64,000 nt of DNA from contig JAQCEM010000002.1 in the NCBI GenBank assembly GCA_027729635.1, positions 1-64,000 on the forward strand. The letters run 5' to 3'. Of this stretch, positions 53,665 to 62,235 are shown one piece after another (position 1 is the first letter of the stretch; each line of letters opens with the position of its first letter). Under the pieces are notes generated by a model. It was not told the DNA's origin. It saw nothing but the letters and a program-made list of their open reading frames with translations, and did no database searches. The DNA is from Casp-actino8 sp001510335. Its GTDB lineage: Bacteria > Actinomycetota > Acidimicrobiia > Acidimicrobiales > Ilumatobacteraceae. The translations under genes and the position numbers were made by a program.

Positions 53665-55694
53665 CCGCCTAAGGGACAGCCAGTGTCACCCAGTGTTGGC
53701 TGAATCGAGAGTTCTTGAATAGCTACTTCCGCCAAACTTGCAAAAACTGGCGCTGCTGCCGTACCACCAAAGCGGTCGCGACTTGATCGGTCTGGTTCAT
53801 CAATTGAAACAAGAATGGTCACCACGGGATCCTTTGCCGGGAAGTACCCAACGAAGGTTGCAAAATACGAGCGCAGTCCATCATCACTCTTGTAGGTTCC
53901 GTTGTCCTGAATTTTGTATCCAGTTCCGGTTTTCCCAGCAACCGAAATACCGTTGACTTGAGCTCGCGATCCCGTGCCTTCGCAAACTACGCCCGTCAAC
54001 ATTTCTGTCATCGTTGCCGCTGACTCTTCAGAGATGACACGGCGGGAAGAGCCAGATGGTGTTTCCCATTTCGAGCCCTTTTCGTCAATCGTTGCCCGAA
54101 CAAATTTTGGTGAAACATACACACCTTTGTTTGCAACTGCATTGACTGCTGACACCAACTGCAACGACGTTGACGAGAACCCATAGCCGTAGGCAATGGT
54201 GCCGTTCTGCGAACCCTTCCAATCCTGGGGATCTTTGAGAATTCCGGCACTTTCGCCAGGGAATTCAAGTTCCGATAATTTCCCGAATCCAAAATTCGAC
54301 AAATAACTGTGAAGTTTGGGCGACCCCAACTCACCCGCCGCCATCATTGTGCCAATATTTGATGAGCGAACCAAAATGCTTCGTAGGGTCATCGGTTCCA
54401 AATCATGAGGAAACGCATCCTGAATCGTGTACTCAAATTCTGTGTCTTTGTCAAATGTATGAGTACCTGCAACTTCGTACACACGCTCGGGGGTAGCAAT
54501 ACCGGAGTCAATCGTGGCCGCCATGCTGAAAACTTTTGCAACCGATCCAGGTTCATAGGATTCGACGGCGGCCAAGTTACCCGACGTGATTGCCGCTACT
54601 CCATCGTTACCGCGTCGCACACTTGCGATTGATAAAACTTCGCCAGTTTTTGAGTCAAGGATGATTGCGTTACCACCCCTTGCGGACAGTTCATTGACTT
54701 GCGACAACAGGGCTTGTTCGGTTTGGAATTGCATCGAGCGATCAACTGTGAGAACCAAGTCGGTACCTGGTCGGGCCTGAGAAACGATGTGACTTGTTCC
54801 TGGCAGACTGCGACCACGCGATGCTTGCTTCACCATTTCACCATCGATACCGGTCAGCACCTTGTCGTATTGCAGTTCGAGACCTGTCGCTCCCGTACCA
54901 AATGGATCGGTGCGACCGATGATGTTTGTCGCCAAGCCACCGGCAACTTGGACTCGCTTCGGTTCGCTCACTCCATTAACCCCTGAAAGGTTTAATGAGA
55001 GAACAGCGGCTGCAACATCTTCATCAACAAAACGCTGGATGTACACAAACGATTGCTTCTGATTCGCCAATTTTGTGGCTAATTCGGCTTCGGCGGTGAC
55101 ATCAAATCCAAGCATCTGACCAAGGACATGGGCCGTCGCACTTGGATCAAGCACTGCACGTGGGTCGGCGTATAGCGATAAAGCGGGAACAGTGATCGCC
55201 ATTTCATTTCCATCGCGATCAAAAATGGTTCCTCGAGCGGCTGGAATTTTTATATTCGACTCACGCTGATCAACGCCGTAAGCGCGCAGTTTGTTACCTT
55301 TGACAACCTGCACAATGACGCTCCAGGCAATCAATGCCACCAACAATGAGGCCGTTATTCCGGCAAACCAACGAAAACGCCGGCGCACTGCACCAATGCG
55401 CCATACCTTGGCCTGATGCGCATCTTGTGGCGCAAGACGTGATGACAAAAACGATGAACCAGTTTTCGTCCGCTGACGCGATCCCGTTGTCTTCGACGAA
55501 CGTGATGCAGTTGAACGTGATGAACGTGATGCCGTTGACTTTGACGAACGGGATGTAGTTGAACGTGTTGAACGTGACTTAGATGAGCGTGATGCTGCAG
55601 GACGTGGTGATGACGCACGACGGGACGAGGTTGATGGGTTCTTCGCCGTTGATACGCGCTTCGTTCGGCTCGAGGCTGGCTTGCGCGGGGTCAC
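53661..55694 (-). CDS. ftsI: FtsI/PBP3, septal peptidoglycan transpeptidase
   Basis: Class B penicillin-binding protein that crosslinks septal wall, partner of FtsW. The 677-residue protein has an unusual N-terminal cytoplasmic tail of about 100 residues, almost only Ser, Arg, Lys and Thr. Then come a membrane helix (about 110-132), a dimerisation domain and a transpeptidase domain with the active-site SVAK (in EPGSVAKVF), SSN (VRSSNIG) and KTGT (VAGKTGTGY). No PASTA repeats are visible at the C terminus. Confidence 0.96.
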   Translation of the reverse strand: MTPRKPASSRTKRVSTAKNPSTSSRRASSPRPAASRSSKSRSTRSTTSRSSKSTASRSSRSTASRSSKTTGSRQRTKTGSSFLSSRLAPQDAHQAKVWRIGAVRRRFRWFAGITASLLVALIAWSVIVQVVKGNKLRAYGVDQRESNIKIPAARGTIFDRDGNEMAITVPALSLYADPRAVLDPSATAHVLGQMLGFDVTAEAELATKLANQKQSFVYIQRFVDEDVAAAVLSLNLSGVNGVSEPKRVQVAGGLATNIIGRTDPFGTGATGLELQYDKVLTGIDGEMVKQASRGRSLPGTSHIVSQARPGTDLVLTVDRSMQFQTEQALLSQVNELSARGGNAIILDSKTGEVLSIASVRRGNDGVAAITSGNLAAVESYEPGSVAKVFSMAATIDSGIATPERVYEVAGTHTFDKDTEFEYTIQDAFPHDLEPMTLRSILVRSSNIGTMMAAGELGSPKLHSYLSNFGFGKLSELEFPGESAGILKDPQDWKGSQNGTIAYGYGFSSTSLQLVSAVNAVANKGVYVSPKFVRATIDEKGSKWETPSGSSRRVISEESAATMTEMLTGVVCEGTGSRAQVNGISVAGKTGTGYKIQDNGTYKSDDGLRSYFATFVGYFPAKDPVVTILVSIDEPDRSSRDRFGGTAAAPVFASLAEVAIQELSIQPTLGDTGCPLGG
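55470..55625 (-). repeat. coding repeat for Ser/Arg/Thr-rich FtsI tail
   Basis: Degenerate 9- to 24-base units encode SRSSKST-like repeats in residues 25-75 of FtsI. Runs of gaacgtgatg on the plus strand mark the repeat. Confidence 0.6.
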
Positions 55695-56224
55695 GGCCGA
55701 TTTCCAATCGTCGACTTCACGGCTCCGTAGTTCACGAGCGGATCATGTGACACTGAGAGGAGTTCGGGGTCTACCCCACCTGTTGAGACCAACACTTGAG
55801 CAATGGTCAACGGGTCGACCGAAATGAAATCGGTGCCTTTGCCAGGAACCATACCCATCGCTGTTGCCTCAGATACCAAACGCGAAGGCTCACGAAGACT
55901 TGAACGTTCAAGTCGTAATGCATCGTAACGATCGCGTTCAGCGGCAATCTGCGACTCAATTTCGTCAATATTGAGTTGTGTCTCAGCGATACGGGTTTGG
56001 AAGACAACGACCAACATCATCACGGCGATCGCCAAAAATGAAACCAGTAGCCCAGCAAGAACTAATCGACGACTTCGTGTGCTCACTACTGCCGGCGGGA
56101 CCGCCCGAACCTTCGGCGAAACCTGAATGCGACGTTGCTGAGCAGTGCGTGTCGTCACCTTCTTGCGTTGTGGAGCAACTTTGGCTGGTGCAGCCGAACG
56201 AGCAATCTTGACTGAGCGAGCCAT
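55691..56224 (-). CDS. ftsL: FtsL-like division protein
   Basis: A 177-residue bitopic protein: a basic N-terminal cytoplasmic part (1-55), one membrane helix (about 56-78, LVLAGLLVSFLAIAVMMLVV), then a coiled coil (about 82-110) with the end LREPSRLVSEATAMGM. The position between rsmH and ftsI and the fold make FtsL most likely; sequence conservation in this family is low. The start at 56224 overlaps the rsmH stop (ATGA); the longer frame lies within rsmH. Confidence 0.8.
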   Translation of the reverse strand: MARSVKIARSAAPAKVAPQRKKVTTRTAQQRRIQVSPKVRAVPPAVVSTRSRRLVLAGLLVSFLAIAVMMLVVVFQTRIAETQLNIDEIESQIAAERDRYDALRLERSSLREPSRLVSEATAMGMVPGKGTDFISVDPLTIAQVLVSTGGVDPELLSVSHDPLVNYGAVKSTIGNRP

Positions 56225-57159
56225 CAAATCAACTCGGCTACGCGAAGGCGAGCTGACGTGCTGCGCGGATTGTTTAATTGCTCTTCGGCTGAGGGCTTCG
56301 ATGCCACTCGCACAAGACGCACTGTGCTCAGTGCGCCGCATCCACATGGAAGATGACTTGGACATTCGCAACCACCGGTGGCGTGTTGCTTGAAACGGGC
56401 CTTAACAATGCGATCCTCGCCAGAGTGATACGACAAAACCGCCACTCGGCCGCCACTGAGCGTGCGGCGCACTGCCGAATCAATGGCATTCGGAAGAATC
56501 TCTAATTCTTTGTTGAGAGATATCCGCAAAGCCTGAAAGGTGCGCTTTGCCGGATGTCCACCTCGGCGGCGAGCTGGAGCGGGAATTGCCGAGGCAACAA
56601 TGTCAGCAAGTTCAGCAGTTGTGTGAATCGGGCGGGCCGACACAATGGCGCGGGCGATGCGACCAGCAAACTTCTCATCCGAGTATTCACGTAACAGATG
56701 GGCTATTTCACCTTCTGATGCTTGATTCACAACATCGGCCGCGGTCGTAGGTTCGGTCGTGTCCATCCGCATATCGAGCGGAGCATCATGACGATACGAA
56801 AATCCCCGTTCACCACTATCAAATTGATGTGATGAGACGCCGAGATCAAATAGAGCACCCGACAATTCATCGATGCCAGCCTCTAACATCGCCGCGTCAA
56901 GATCATCAAATCGACGATGCTGCAACATCGCACGATCTCCGTATGGCGCCAAACGAGCGCGTGATGCTTCAAGCGCCGCTGGGTCTCGGTCAAGACCAAG
57001 CACGCGCAATCCAGGATGCGCATTCAGTAGGGCCGTGGTATGCCCGGCGCCACCGAGTGTCGCGTCAAGCACAACACCACCTGGGACGTTGGCGAAAAGT
57101 TCGGTGATTTCACGAACCATCACCGGGTCGTGCGAGAACGTCGCGGGCGCCGTGGACAT
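56224..57159 (-). CDS. rsmH: 16S rRNA (cytosine-N4) methyltransferase
   Basis: Methylates N4 of C1402 in the ribosomal P site. The 311-residue protein has VLDATLGGAGHTTALL (SAM binding), LFDLGVSSHQFDSGERGFSYRHDAPLDMRMD, and PAKRTFQALRISLN. Length is typical. It starts within the stop of mraZ (TAATG) as second gene of the dcw cluster. Confidence 0.97.
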   Translation of the reverse strand: MSTAPATFSHDPVMVREITELFANVPGGVVLDATLGGAGHTTALLNAHPGLRVLGLDRDPAALEASRARLAPYGDRAMLQHRRFDDLDAAMLEAGIDELSGALFDLGVSSHQFDSGERGFSYRHDAPLDMRMDTTEPTTAADVVNQASEGEIAHLLREYSDEKFAGRIARAIVSARPIHTTAELADIVASAIPAPARRRGGHPAKRTFQALRISLNKELEILPNAIDSAVRRTLSGGRVAVLSYHSGEDRIVKARFKQHATGGCECPSHLPCGCGALSTVRLVRVASKPSAEEQLNNPRSTSARLRVAELI

Positions 57160-57581
57160 TACGCGTCATCTCCAGCGATCACGCCTTCACCGGCTGCCAA
57201 CATCCGGGCGAAGCGAGTCGGCTCCCAAATTTCGACCGAGTCAAAAGCACCTGAGACAACGACCTTTGAGCCAGCGCTGAGACCAGCGAATTGGCGCAGA
57301 TTTTCGTCCAGGGTGATTCGACCTTGACCGTCAACTTGGACTTCAACCATGTTGGCAGCCATCGCTCGCAATTCGGCTCGAGTCTTTTCGCCGCGTTTGA
57401 CGGCCTGAGTCATTTCTTCAGCCCAGGCCAACGACACAGCGACAGTGACCACGCTGATGCATTTGTCCTGCCCAAGGACCAAGTAACAGCGGGGTTCCAG
57501 ACGGTTTCGGAAGGTCGCTGGCAGCGCGACTCGACCCTTGGGGTCGAGCTGACGCTCATACCTTCCAACGAAACCTTCCAC
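57159..57581 (-). CDS. mraZ: transcriptional regulator MraZ
   Basis: Ring-forming DNA-binding repressor of the dcw cluster. The 140-residue protein has two AbrB-like halves, each with the DxKGR signature (LDPKGRVALPATFR near residue 15 and VDGQGRITLDENLR near 85). The start codon is GTG at 57581, with AGAGGGG eight bases upstream. Its likely operator is the 10-base-spaced GTGG array at 57634-57667. Confidence 0.96.
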   Translation of the reverse strand: MEGFVGRYERQLDPKGRVALPATFRNRLEPRCYLVLGQDKCISVVTVAVSLAWAEEMTQAVKRGEKTRAELRAMAANMVEVQVDGQGRITLDENLRQFAGLSAGSKVVVSGAFDSVEIWEPTRFARMLAAGEGVIAGDDA

Positions 57582-57633
57582 TGATCTGCCCCTCTGCCTT
57601 TGATAAACGTGCGACGAAATGTGGTTTCTGCCT

Positions 57634-57667
57634 CCACATTTCCCCTATGCCCTCCACTTTGCACCCC
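57634..57667 (-). promoter_or_regulatory. MraZ operator array
   Basis: On the minus strand GGGG (57664-57667), GTGG (57654-57657), TAGGGG (57642-57647) and GTGG (57634-57637) recur at about one helical turn, in AAAGTGGAGG and AAATGTGGAGG contexts. MraZ boxes elsewhere are GTGG/TGGG repeats spaced ten bases apart upstream of mraZ. A further AAGTGGGG stands near 57703-57710. Confidence 0.65.
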
Positions 57668-57679
57668 AAAGTCCCCCTC

Positions 57680-57685
57680 TGTCAA
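57680..57685 (-). promoter_or_regulatory. -35 box of the mraZ promoter (candidate)
   Basis: A perfect TTGACA on the minus strand lies 13 bases upstream of the GTGG array. The best -10 at 18 bases is only CAAAGT, overlapping the first box. The overlap would explain repression by MraZ, but the -10 is weak. Confidence 0.4.
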
Positions 57686-57824
57686 CCATCAGCCCCCTTT
57701 TTTCCCCACTTTTTTGAAATTTTTTTGTCCGCTGACCTCTTTCTTTGGCCTCCCGGACCCCGTTTCACCCAAAAATCTTGACGAAGTCCTCAAGTTGGGA
57801 GCGGTGGCGCGCCGATACCCAAAG

Positions 57825-59540
57825 GTGCTCATCGTCAACCGCCCAACGCAGCCTGGTGTCAACCAGAGGAACTGGACTCGGACCGTCATATCGGTCGGCG
57901 CAGTTTTCGTTGCTTTAGTGATACCCACCGTCGGTGGTGTGTCAGCAGTCCACGCAACACCCAAAACTTCCGCCGCCCAGACTTTTGCCTCGGCTAAAAA
58001 AACATCGAGCCTGCCGCGACTTGGTGATAAGGGACAAGCGGTGCACGCTCTCCAACGAGCACTTACCGCCCAAAGCATCGCGGTTAGGGGCGGTGTCGAC
58101 GGGGTCTTCGGTCAGGGAACTCTGAATGCAGTCAAAACTTTTCAATCGTCGAAGGGACTCATCGCCTCTGGCGAAGTCAACTCCACAACTGCATTCCTTC
58201 TCGGTCTTGCACCATCGCCTATCCTCCCGAAGCGAGGCCAACGAGGGGCGCTCGTCACCACTTTGCAACAAGCATTAACCCGAGCCTCCATCACAGTGCG
58301 CGGCGGAGTTGACGGAATCTTTGGTGCGTACACAACCGCCGCAGTGACAACGTTTCAGACTGGCCGTGGACTACCAGCAACCGGCATTGTTGATATCACA
58401 ACGGCCATTGCTCTCGGCATTGTTGACGGAAGTGCAACAACAACGACAGATACGACAACGACAGATACGACAACGACAACACCACCGACAACGACAGCAC
58501 CACCGACAACGACAGCACCACCGACAACGACAACACCACCGACAACGGATCAGTTCCCCGTCGTAGGTGATGCCAACGATGCAGTGAAAGCTCTACAAAA
58601 AGCCCTCATCGCGGCAGGCGTCACTGTTCGAGGTGGCGCCGATGGACGCTTCGGTCCTGCCACAACGGCCGCAGTCACCACATTTCAACAAAATTTGCGC
58701 ATCGCAGCGACGGGTGTCATTGATCAACTCACTGCTCAACTACTTGGTCTGTCCCCCGCTCCTGTTCTTCCAAAAATGGGAGACACCGGCGACGCCGTGA
58801 AGTCATTGCAGAATGCTTTGCTCACTGCCGGAGTGACCGTTAAAGGTGGTGCCGATGGAAAGTTTGGACCGGCCACAAAAAACGCAATCACAGCATTTCA
58901 AAAAGCCCAAGGACTTCAAGCCACTGGAGTCCTAGACCTCCGCAGCGCTATTTACGTCGGTTTTGTTGCAGGATTAACGACGCCGACTACAATCCCGTCA
59001 ACGACGACGACCATCCCGACGACGTCCACCACTACTCCGAGCGTGACGGCAACACTCCCCACGGTGTTTCCAGTACTCGGCCCATGTTGGTTTGCTGACA
59101 CTTGGCAGGCGCCGCGTTCAGGAGGTCGACGCCACGAGGGAGTCGACATCATCGCCAAATCGGGAACACCCCTGTATGCAGTAGCCAACGGAACGATCAC
59201 AAGAATTTTCCTTGATCGACCTGGTTCGCTCGGCGGAAATGCGATTCGTCTCACAGCGGCTGACGGAACATATTTTCACTATGCCCACTTGTCGACATTT
59301 GCCGATGGCACCGGACTCGGCGCCACCGTCGTAGCCGGTCAAGTGATTGGCTATGTCGGAAGTACGGGCAGCAGTTCAACCCCGCACTTACATTTTGAAT
59401 ATCACCCAGGTGGTGGCGCGGCGGTCAATCCATTTCCCGTCATCAAACCCCTTGACGCTTGCAAGAGCACAACACCCCCAACCACCGCGCCAGCAACGAC
59501 AACGACAACGACAAATCCGGCGACGACACCAAGCGCCTAA
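57825..59540 (+). CDS. secreted M23 peptidase with four peptidoglycan-binding domains
   Basis: About 571 residues from the GTG at 57825. A signal sequence ends near AVHA (hydrophobic VISVGAVFVALVIPTVGG). Then two PG_binding_1 repeats, a Thr/Pro linker, two more repeats (each with DGxFGxxTxxAVxxFQ), a second Thr/Pro linker, and a LytM/M23 domain. The zinc ligands HEGVD and HLHFE are intact, so it should be an active endopeptidase at the cell wall. The frame is open to a TTG at 57600, but that would cross the MraZ operator; GTG 57804 and TTG 57795 are also possible. A Thr/Pro tail ends the protein. Confidence 0.85.
   Translation: MLIVNRPTQPGVNQRNWTRTVISVGAVFVALVIPTVGGVSAVHATPKTSAAQTFASAKKTSSLPRLGDKGQAVHALQRALTAQSIAVRGGVDGVFGQGTLNAVKTFQSSKGLIASGEVNSTTAFLLGLAPSPILPKRGQRGALVTTLQQALTRASITVRGGVDGIFGAYTTAAVTTFQTGRGLPATGIVDITTAIALGIVDGSATTTTDTTTTDTTTTTPPTTTAPPTTTAPPTTTTPPTTDQFPVVGDANDAVKALQKALIAAGVTVRGGADGRFGPATTAAVTTFQQNLRIAATGVIDQLTAQLLGLSPAPVLPKMGDTGDAVKSLQNALLTAGVTVKGGADGKFGPATKNAITAFQKAQGLQATGVLDLRSAIYVGFVAGLTTPTTIPSTTTTIPTTSTTTPSVTATLPTVFPVLGPCWFADTWQAPRSGGRRHEGVDIIAKSGTPLYAVANGTITRIFLDRPGSLGGNAIRLTAADGTYFHYAHLSTFADGTGLGATVVAGQVIGYVGSTGSSSTPHLHFEYHPGGGAAVNPFPVIKPLDACKSTTPPTTAPATTTTTTNPATTPSA
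58436..58548 (+). repeat. tandem repeat coding the Thr/Pro linker
   Basis: Fifteen-base units (acaacgacagatacg type) run into about three and a half copies of an 18-base unit (accaccgacaacgacagc) that encodes PPTTTA. It is a slippage-prone linker between the second and third peptidoglycan-binding repeats. Confidence 0.85.
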
Positions 59541-60238
59541 TTCAGCGCTTCTTGAATCGCCGCAAGAACCTTGGTCGCTGTTGAATCAGCGTCCAGAGTG
59601 AGATTTGATCCACATCCAGAAATCTCGCTGAGCGATGGACGTGGTTCATGTAACAACTCACGTAGCAACTCTGGTCTCCACTTCAGTGAAACGGCACACT
59701 GAAACCTTGCCCAGTCACGGGTTCGACGTTGACTGATGCCCACAATTTTGCTTCCGTCAGCCGCAAAGACTTCCCCTGGACCTTTGCCCGCAAAACAAAT
59801 CAGCGGCGACCAAGTACTTTTCATCAAGGCACCACGATGTAATTCAAGATCCTTTAAACCGAGCGCAGTCAAAACTTCGACAAAAACCTGACCAAGCCAT
59901 AGAGACGAATCACCGACATCATTCATCCACAACGAATGGTCACAGGGGATTTCTACGTCAACCCATAAAGTTGAGTCAGCGGAGAGCAGCACCAACCCTC
60001 CTCCGCTACGACGCTTCACAATTTCCACATCATGTGACAAACAAGCTGTTTCATTCAGCAATGAACGCTCTTGAGTCGAGCCCAAAACGATGGCATCTCT
60101 GATCGGGGTAAACAGTGAAATCACCGGATCTTTACCCTGAGGGAACGCCCGATGATGGAACTCTTCGCATGACCCAGTCACTTTGCTGATACGAGATGGC
60201 AAAAGGGTCACGATGCTTTCAACAGATACGGCTTCCAT
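59537..60238 (-). CDS. lipoate-protein ligase A family protein
   Basis: A 233-residue protein of the biotin/lipoate ligase fold. VKRRSGGGLVLL (the RRxGGG lipoyl-binding strand) and DGSKIVGISQRRTRDWARFQ, which carries the acyl-AMP Lys, are both present. Around them the sequence is divergent, and the C-terminal accessory domain of E. coli LplA is missing. It could be an octanoyl- or lipoyl-transferase or scavenging ligase. It overlaps the upstream HNH gene by 31 bases, and its stop overlaps that of the M23 peptidase. Confidence 0.72.
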   Translation of the reverse strand: MEAVSVESIVTLLPSRISKVTGSCEEFHHRAFPQGKDPVISLFTPIRDAIVLGSTQERSLLNETACLSHDVEIVKRRSGGGLVLLSADSTLWVDVEIPCDHSLWMNDVGDSSLWLGQVFVEVLTALGLKDLELHRGALMKSTWSPLICFAGKGPGEVFAADGSKIVGISQRRTRDWARFQCAVSLKWRPELLRELLHEPRPSLSEISGCGSNLTLDADSTATKVLAAIQEALN

Positions 60239-60705
60239 GCTTCTGGCACGGTGCCCGCTTCAACAGTCACCCACGCTAGTTCGCGTGGAATGATCGGCAA
60301 CGTTGCCAACCGCATACCTGCCTCATCGGGAGTGCGGTCGCGTTTGCCAAGATTGCACTTCCGACACGCCGCCACAACATTGTCCCAGGCATGTAATCCG
60401 CCACGAGAACGCGGCATCACATGATCTATCGATTCAGCGACTCCGCCGCAGTACTGACACCGATGATTATCTCGAGCAAAAACAGCACGGCGCGAGAGTG
60501 ATGTCCTGCGGTGAAACGGAACTTTGACGACATACCGCAAGCGAATCACCAACGGCGACGGAAACGACATCCGCTCACTACGAATAAAGTCAACATCAGA
60601 TTCAACCATTTCGGCCTTATCGCTCAAGACTAAACAAATCGCTCGACGTGAAGGCACGACGCTGAGCGGCTCATACGTTGCATTGAGTACTAGCGCGCTC
60701 CTCAT
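60208..60705 (-). CDS. HNH endonuclease family protein
   Basis: A 165-residue protein common in actinobacteria. The HNH fold appears as CQYCGG, ESIDHVMPRSRGGLHAWDN (catalytic His) and AACRKCNLGKRDRTP, with four zinc cysteines. The N-terminal 60 residues (VLNATYEPLSVVPSRRAI) are the hallmark of this subgroup, whose biological role is unknown. It is not associated with a methylase or a phage. RNA or DNA repair use is speculative. Confidence 0.88.
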   Translation of the reverse strand: MRSALVLNATYEPLSVVPSRRAICLVLSDKAEMVESDVDFIRSERMSFPSPLVIRLRYVVKVPFHRRTSLSRRAVFARDNHRCQYCGGVAESIDHVMPRSRGGLHAWDNVVAACRKCNLGKRDRTPDEAGMRLATLPIIPRELAWVTVEAGTVPEAWKPYLLKAS

Positions 60706-60740
60706 ATTCGGTCACCTAATCCGAAGTGAAATCTTGTTCG

Positions 60741-61007
60741 TCATGACGCAGAGTCCCATTGTTGAACCCATCGCAAATATTTCAACACGTCTGGCAAGGA
60801 GGCCTGAGGGGACCCGCCACCGTACTGAGTCTCAAGACGAAACTGCACATAGTCTCGACGAGGCAATGGCAAATACGGTCGCTGTGTCCACCAACGCGTC
60901 GGCACCATTCGTCGCACCACCCGTAGACCTACCCGCCAAAAGCGTGGACGAACAGTCACACCGAACACGATGAACAACATTGAGAGTACGCGGCGAATAC
61001 GACTCAT
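60741..61007 (-). CDS. small conserved-looking protein of unknown function
   Basis: An 88-residue basic protein with one hydrophobic stretch at the N terminus (SMLFIVFGVTV), then an Arg/Trp-rich middle (RMVPTRWWTQRPYLPLPRRDYV). The end, PDVLKYLRWVQQW, looks ordered. I recognise no domain. It lies three bases after the acyl-CoA dehydrogenase gene and 35 before the HNH gene on the same strand, so it is probably co-transcribed. Codon use resembles its neighbours. Confidence 0.6.
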   Translation of the reverse strand: MSRIRRVLSMLFIVFGVTVRPRFWRVGLRVVRRMVPTRWWTQRPYLPLPRRDYVQFRLETQYGGGSPQASLPDVLKYLRWVQQWDSAS

Positions 61008-61010
61008 ATT

Positions 61011-62225
61011 TTAGCGCGGCTCCTTCGGAAGTCCGAGCACCATCTCGCCAATGATATTTGATTGAATCTGCGACGAACCTGCATAAATAGTTCCGGCGCG
61101 AGCATTAAGGAATGCCCCGGTCCAACTTCCACTTGTATTCGGAGCACTTCGATCATCGGGCTGGAATGAGTTCAACGGTGGCCGACCTTCTTGACACATC
61201 GCCGCAGCCCCCAAAATATCCAAAGAAATTTCCGTCACGGCTTGGTGATATTCACTCCAATAGCGTTTGAAAATTCCGCCGTCTGGACCGGGGTGACCGC
61301 CAGCCAAGAACTTTGTCAAAGTGCGCAAACCGAGATATCGCATGATTTGAACTTTCGAATAGGCCCACGCGAGTTTTTGCCGAATATTTGGATCTTTGTC
61401 AACACCGTATTCTTTAGCCAAGAGAAGTAAGCGATCAAGTTCAGCTTGGAACCGAACAGGAACAGTTGCCGCACCTTCTCCCCGCTCGTAACCAAGCAGG
61501 GTCATCGCTACTGCCCATCCATTATTCAGACCACCAATGACATTGTCTTTCGGACATTCGGCATCGGTATAGAAAACTTCGTTGAACTCGCTCTCGCCGT
61601 TAATCATTTTGATGGGGCGGACTTCAATTCCTGGTTGGCGCATATCAACAAGTAGGAACGAAATACCTTTATGTTTCGGACTATCAGGGTCTGTTCGCGC
61701 CAAAGTAAAAATGTGATCGGCAAGGTGCCCAGCGGAGGTCCAAATCTTTTGTCCATTCAAAATCCACTGATCACCATCAGGAGTTGCCTTCAAACCCAGA
61801 CTTCCCAAGTCGCTACCAGCGTTCGGCTCGCTGTATCCCTGACACCACACATCTTCGTTAGAAAGGATTCGAGGGAGGTGGTACTTCTTTTGCTCTTCGG
61901 TTCCCCATGTCAACAATGTGTTTCCGAGCATTGTGATCCCGAAACCGTCATTCGGTCCACCTGTCGGTACGCCCGCTTTGGCGAATTCTTCAGCCAATAT
62001 CACTTGCTCGAGAGCGGACATTCCTCCACCGCCGTACTCGGCTGGCCAACCCGGCGCTAGGTAACGCTCACGATGCAAAATCTTGCGCCACTCCATGACC
62101 CATGCATGGGCTTCTACGGCTGGCAACACACCAATTCCCCGCCAATCGACGGGAAGGTTTTTTACCAGGAACGACTGCACTTGGCTTCGAAAGACTTCGA
62201 CTTCTGGGTCGTACATCGGACGCAT
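61011..62225 (-). CDS. acyl-CoA dehydrogenase
   Basis: FAD flavoenzyme of 404 residues oxidising an acyl-CoA. The family motifs are present: GYSEPNAGSDLGSL in the middle domain, QKIWTSAGH, and the C-terminal YAGSSQIQSNIIGEMVLG. At the position where medium-chain enzymes carry the catalytic Glu (YEG), this protein has Ala; LLGYERGEG near residue 255 offers the alternative Glu used by isovaleryl-CoA type enzymes. Closest in feel to the actinobacterial FadE group acting on steroid or branched substrates. The substrate is unknown. The start may also be the ATG at 62216. Confidence 0.88.
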   Translation of the reverse strand: MRPMYDPEVEVFRSQVQSFLVKNLPVDWRGIGVLPAVEAHAWVMEWRKILHRERYLAPGWPAEYGGGGMSALEQVILAEEFAKAGVPTGGPNDGFGITMLGNTLLTWGTEEQKKYHLPRILSNEDVWCQGYSEPNAGSDLGSLGLKATPDGDQWILNGQKIWTSAGHLADHIFTLARTDPDSPKHKGISFLLVDMRQPGIEVRPIKMINGESEFNEVFYTDAECPKDNVIGGLNNGWAVAMTLLGYERGEGAATVPVRFQAELDRLLLLAKEYGVDKDPNIRQKLAWAYSKVQIMRYLGLRTLTKFLAGGHPGPDGGIFKRYWSEYHQAVTEISLDILGAAAMCQEGRPPLNSFQPDDRSAPNTSGSWTGAFLNARAGTIYAGSSQIQSNIIGEMVLGLPKEPR

Positions 62226-62235
62226 GGGTGTGAAC

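Noticed and set aside
58436..58548. CRISPR-like array
   Set aside because: The units are in frame, lack spacers and encode the Thr/Pro linker.
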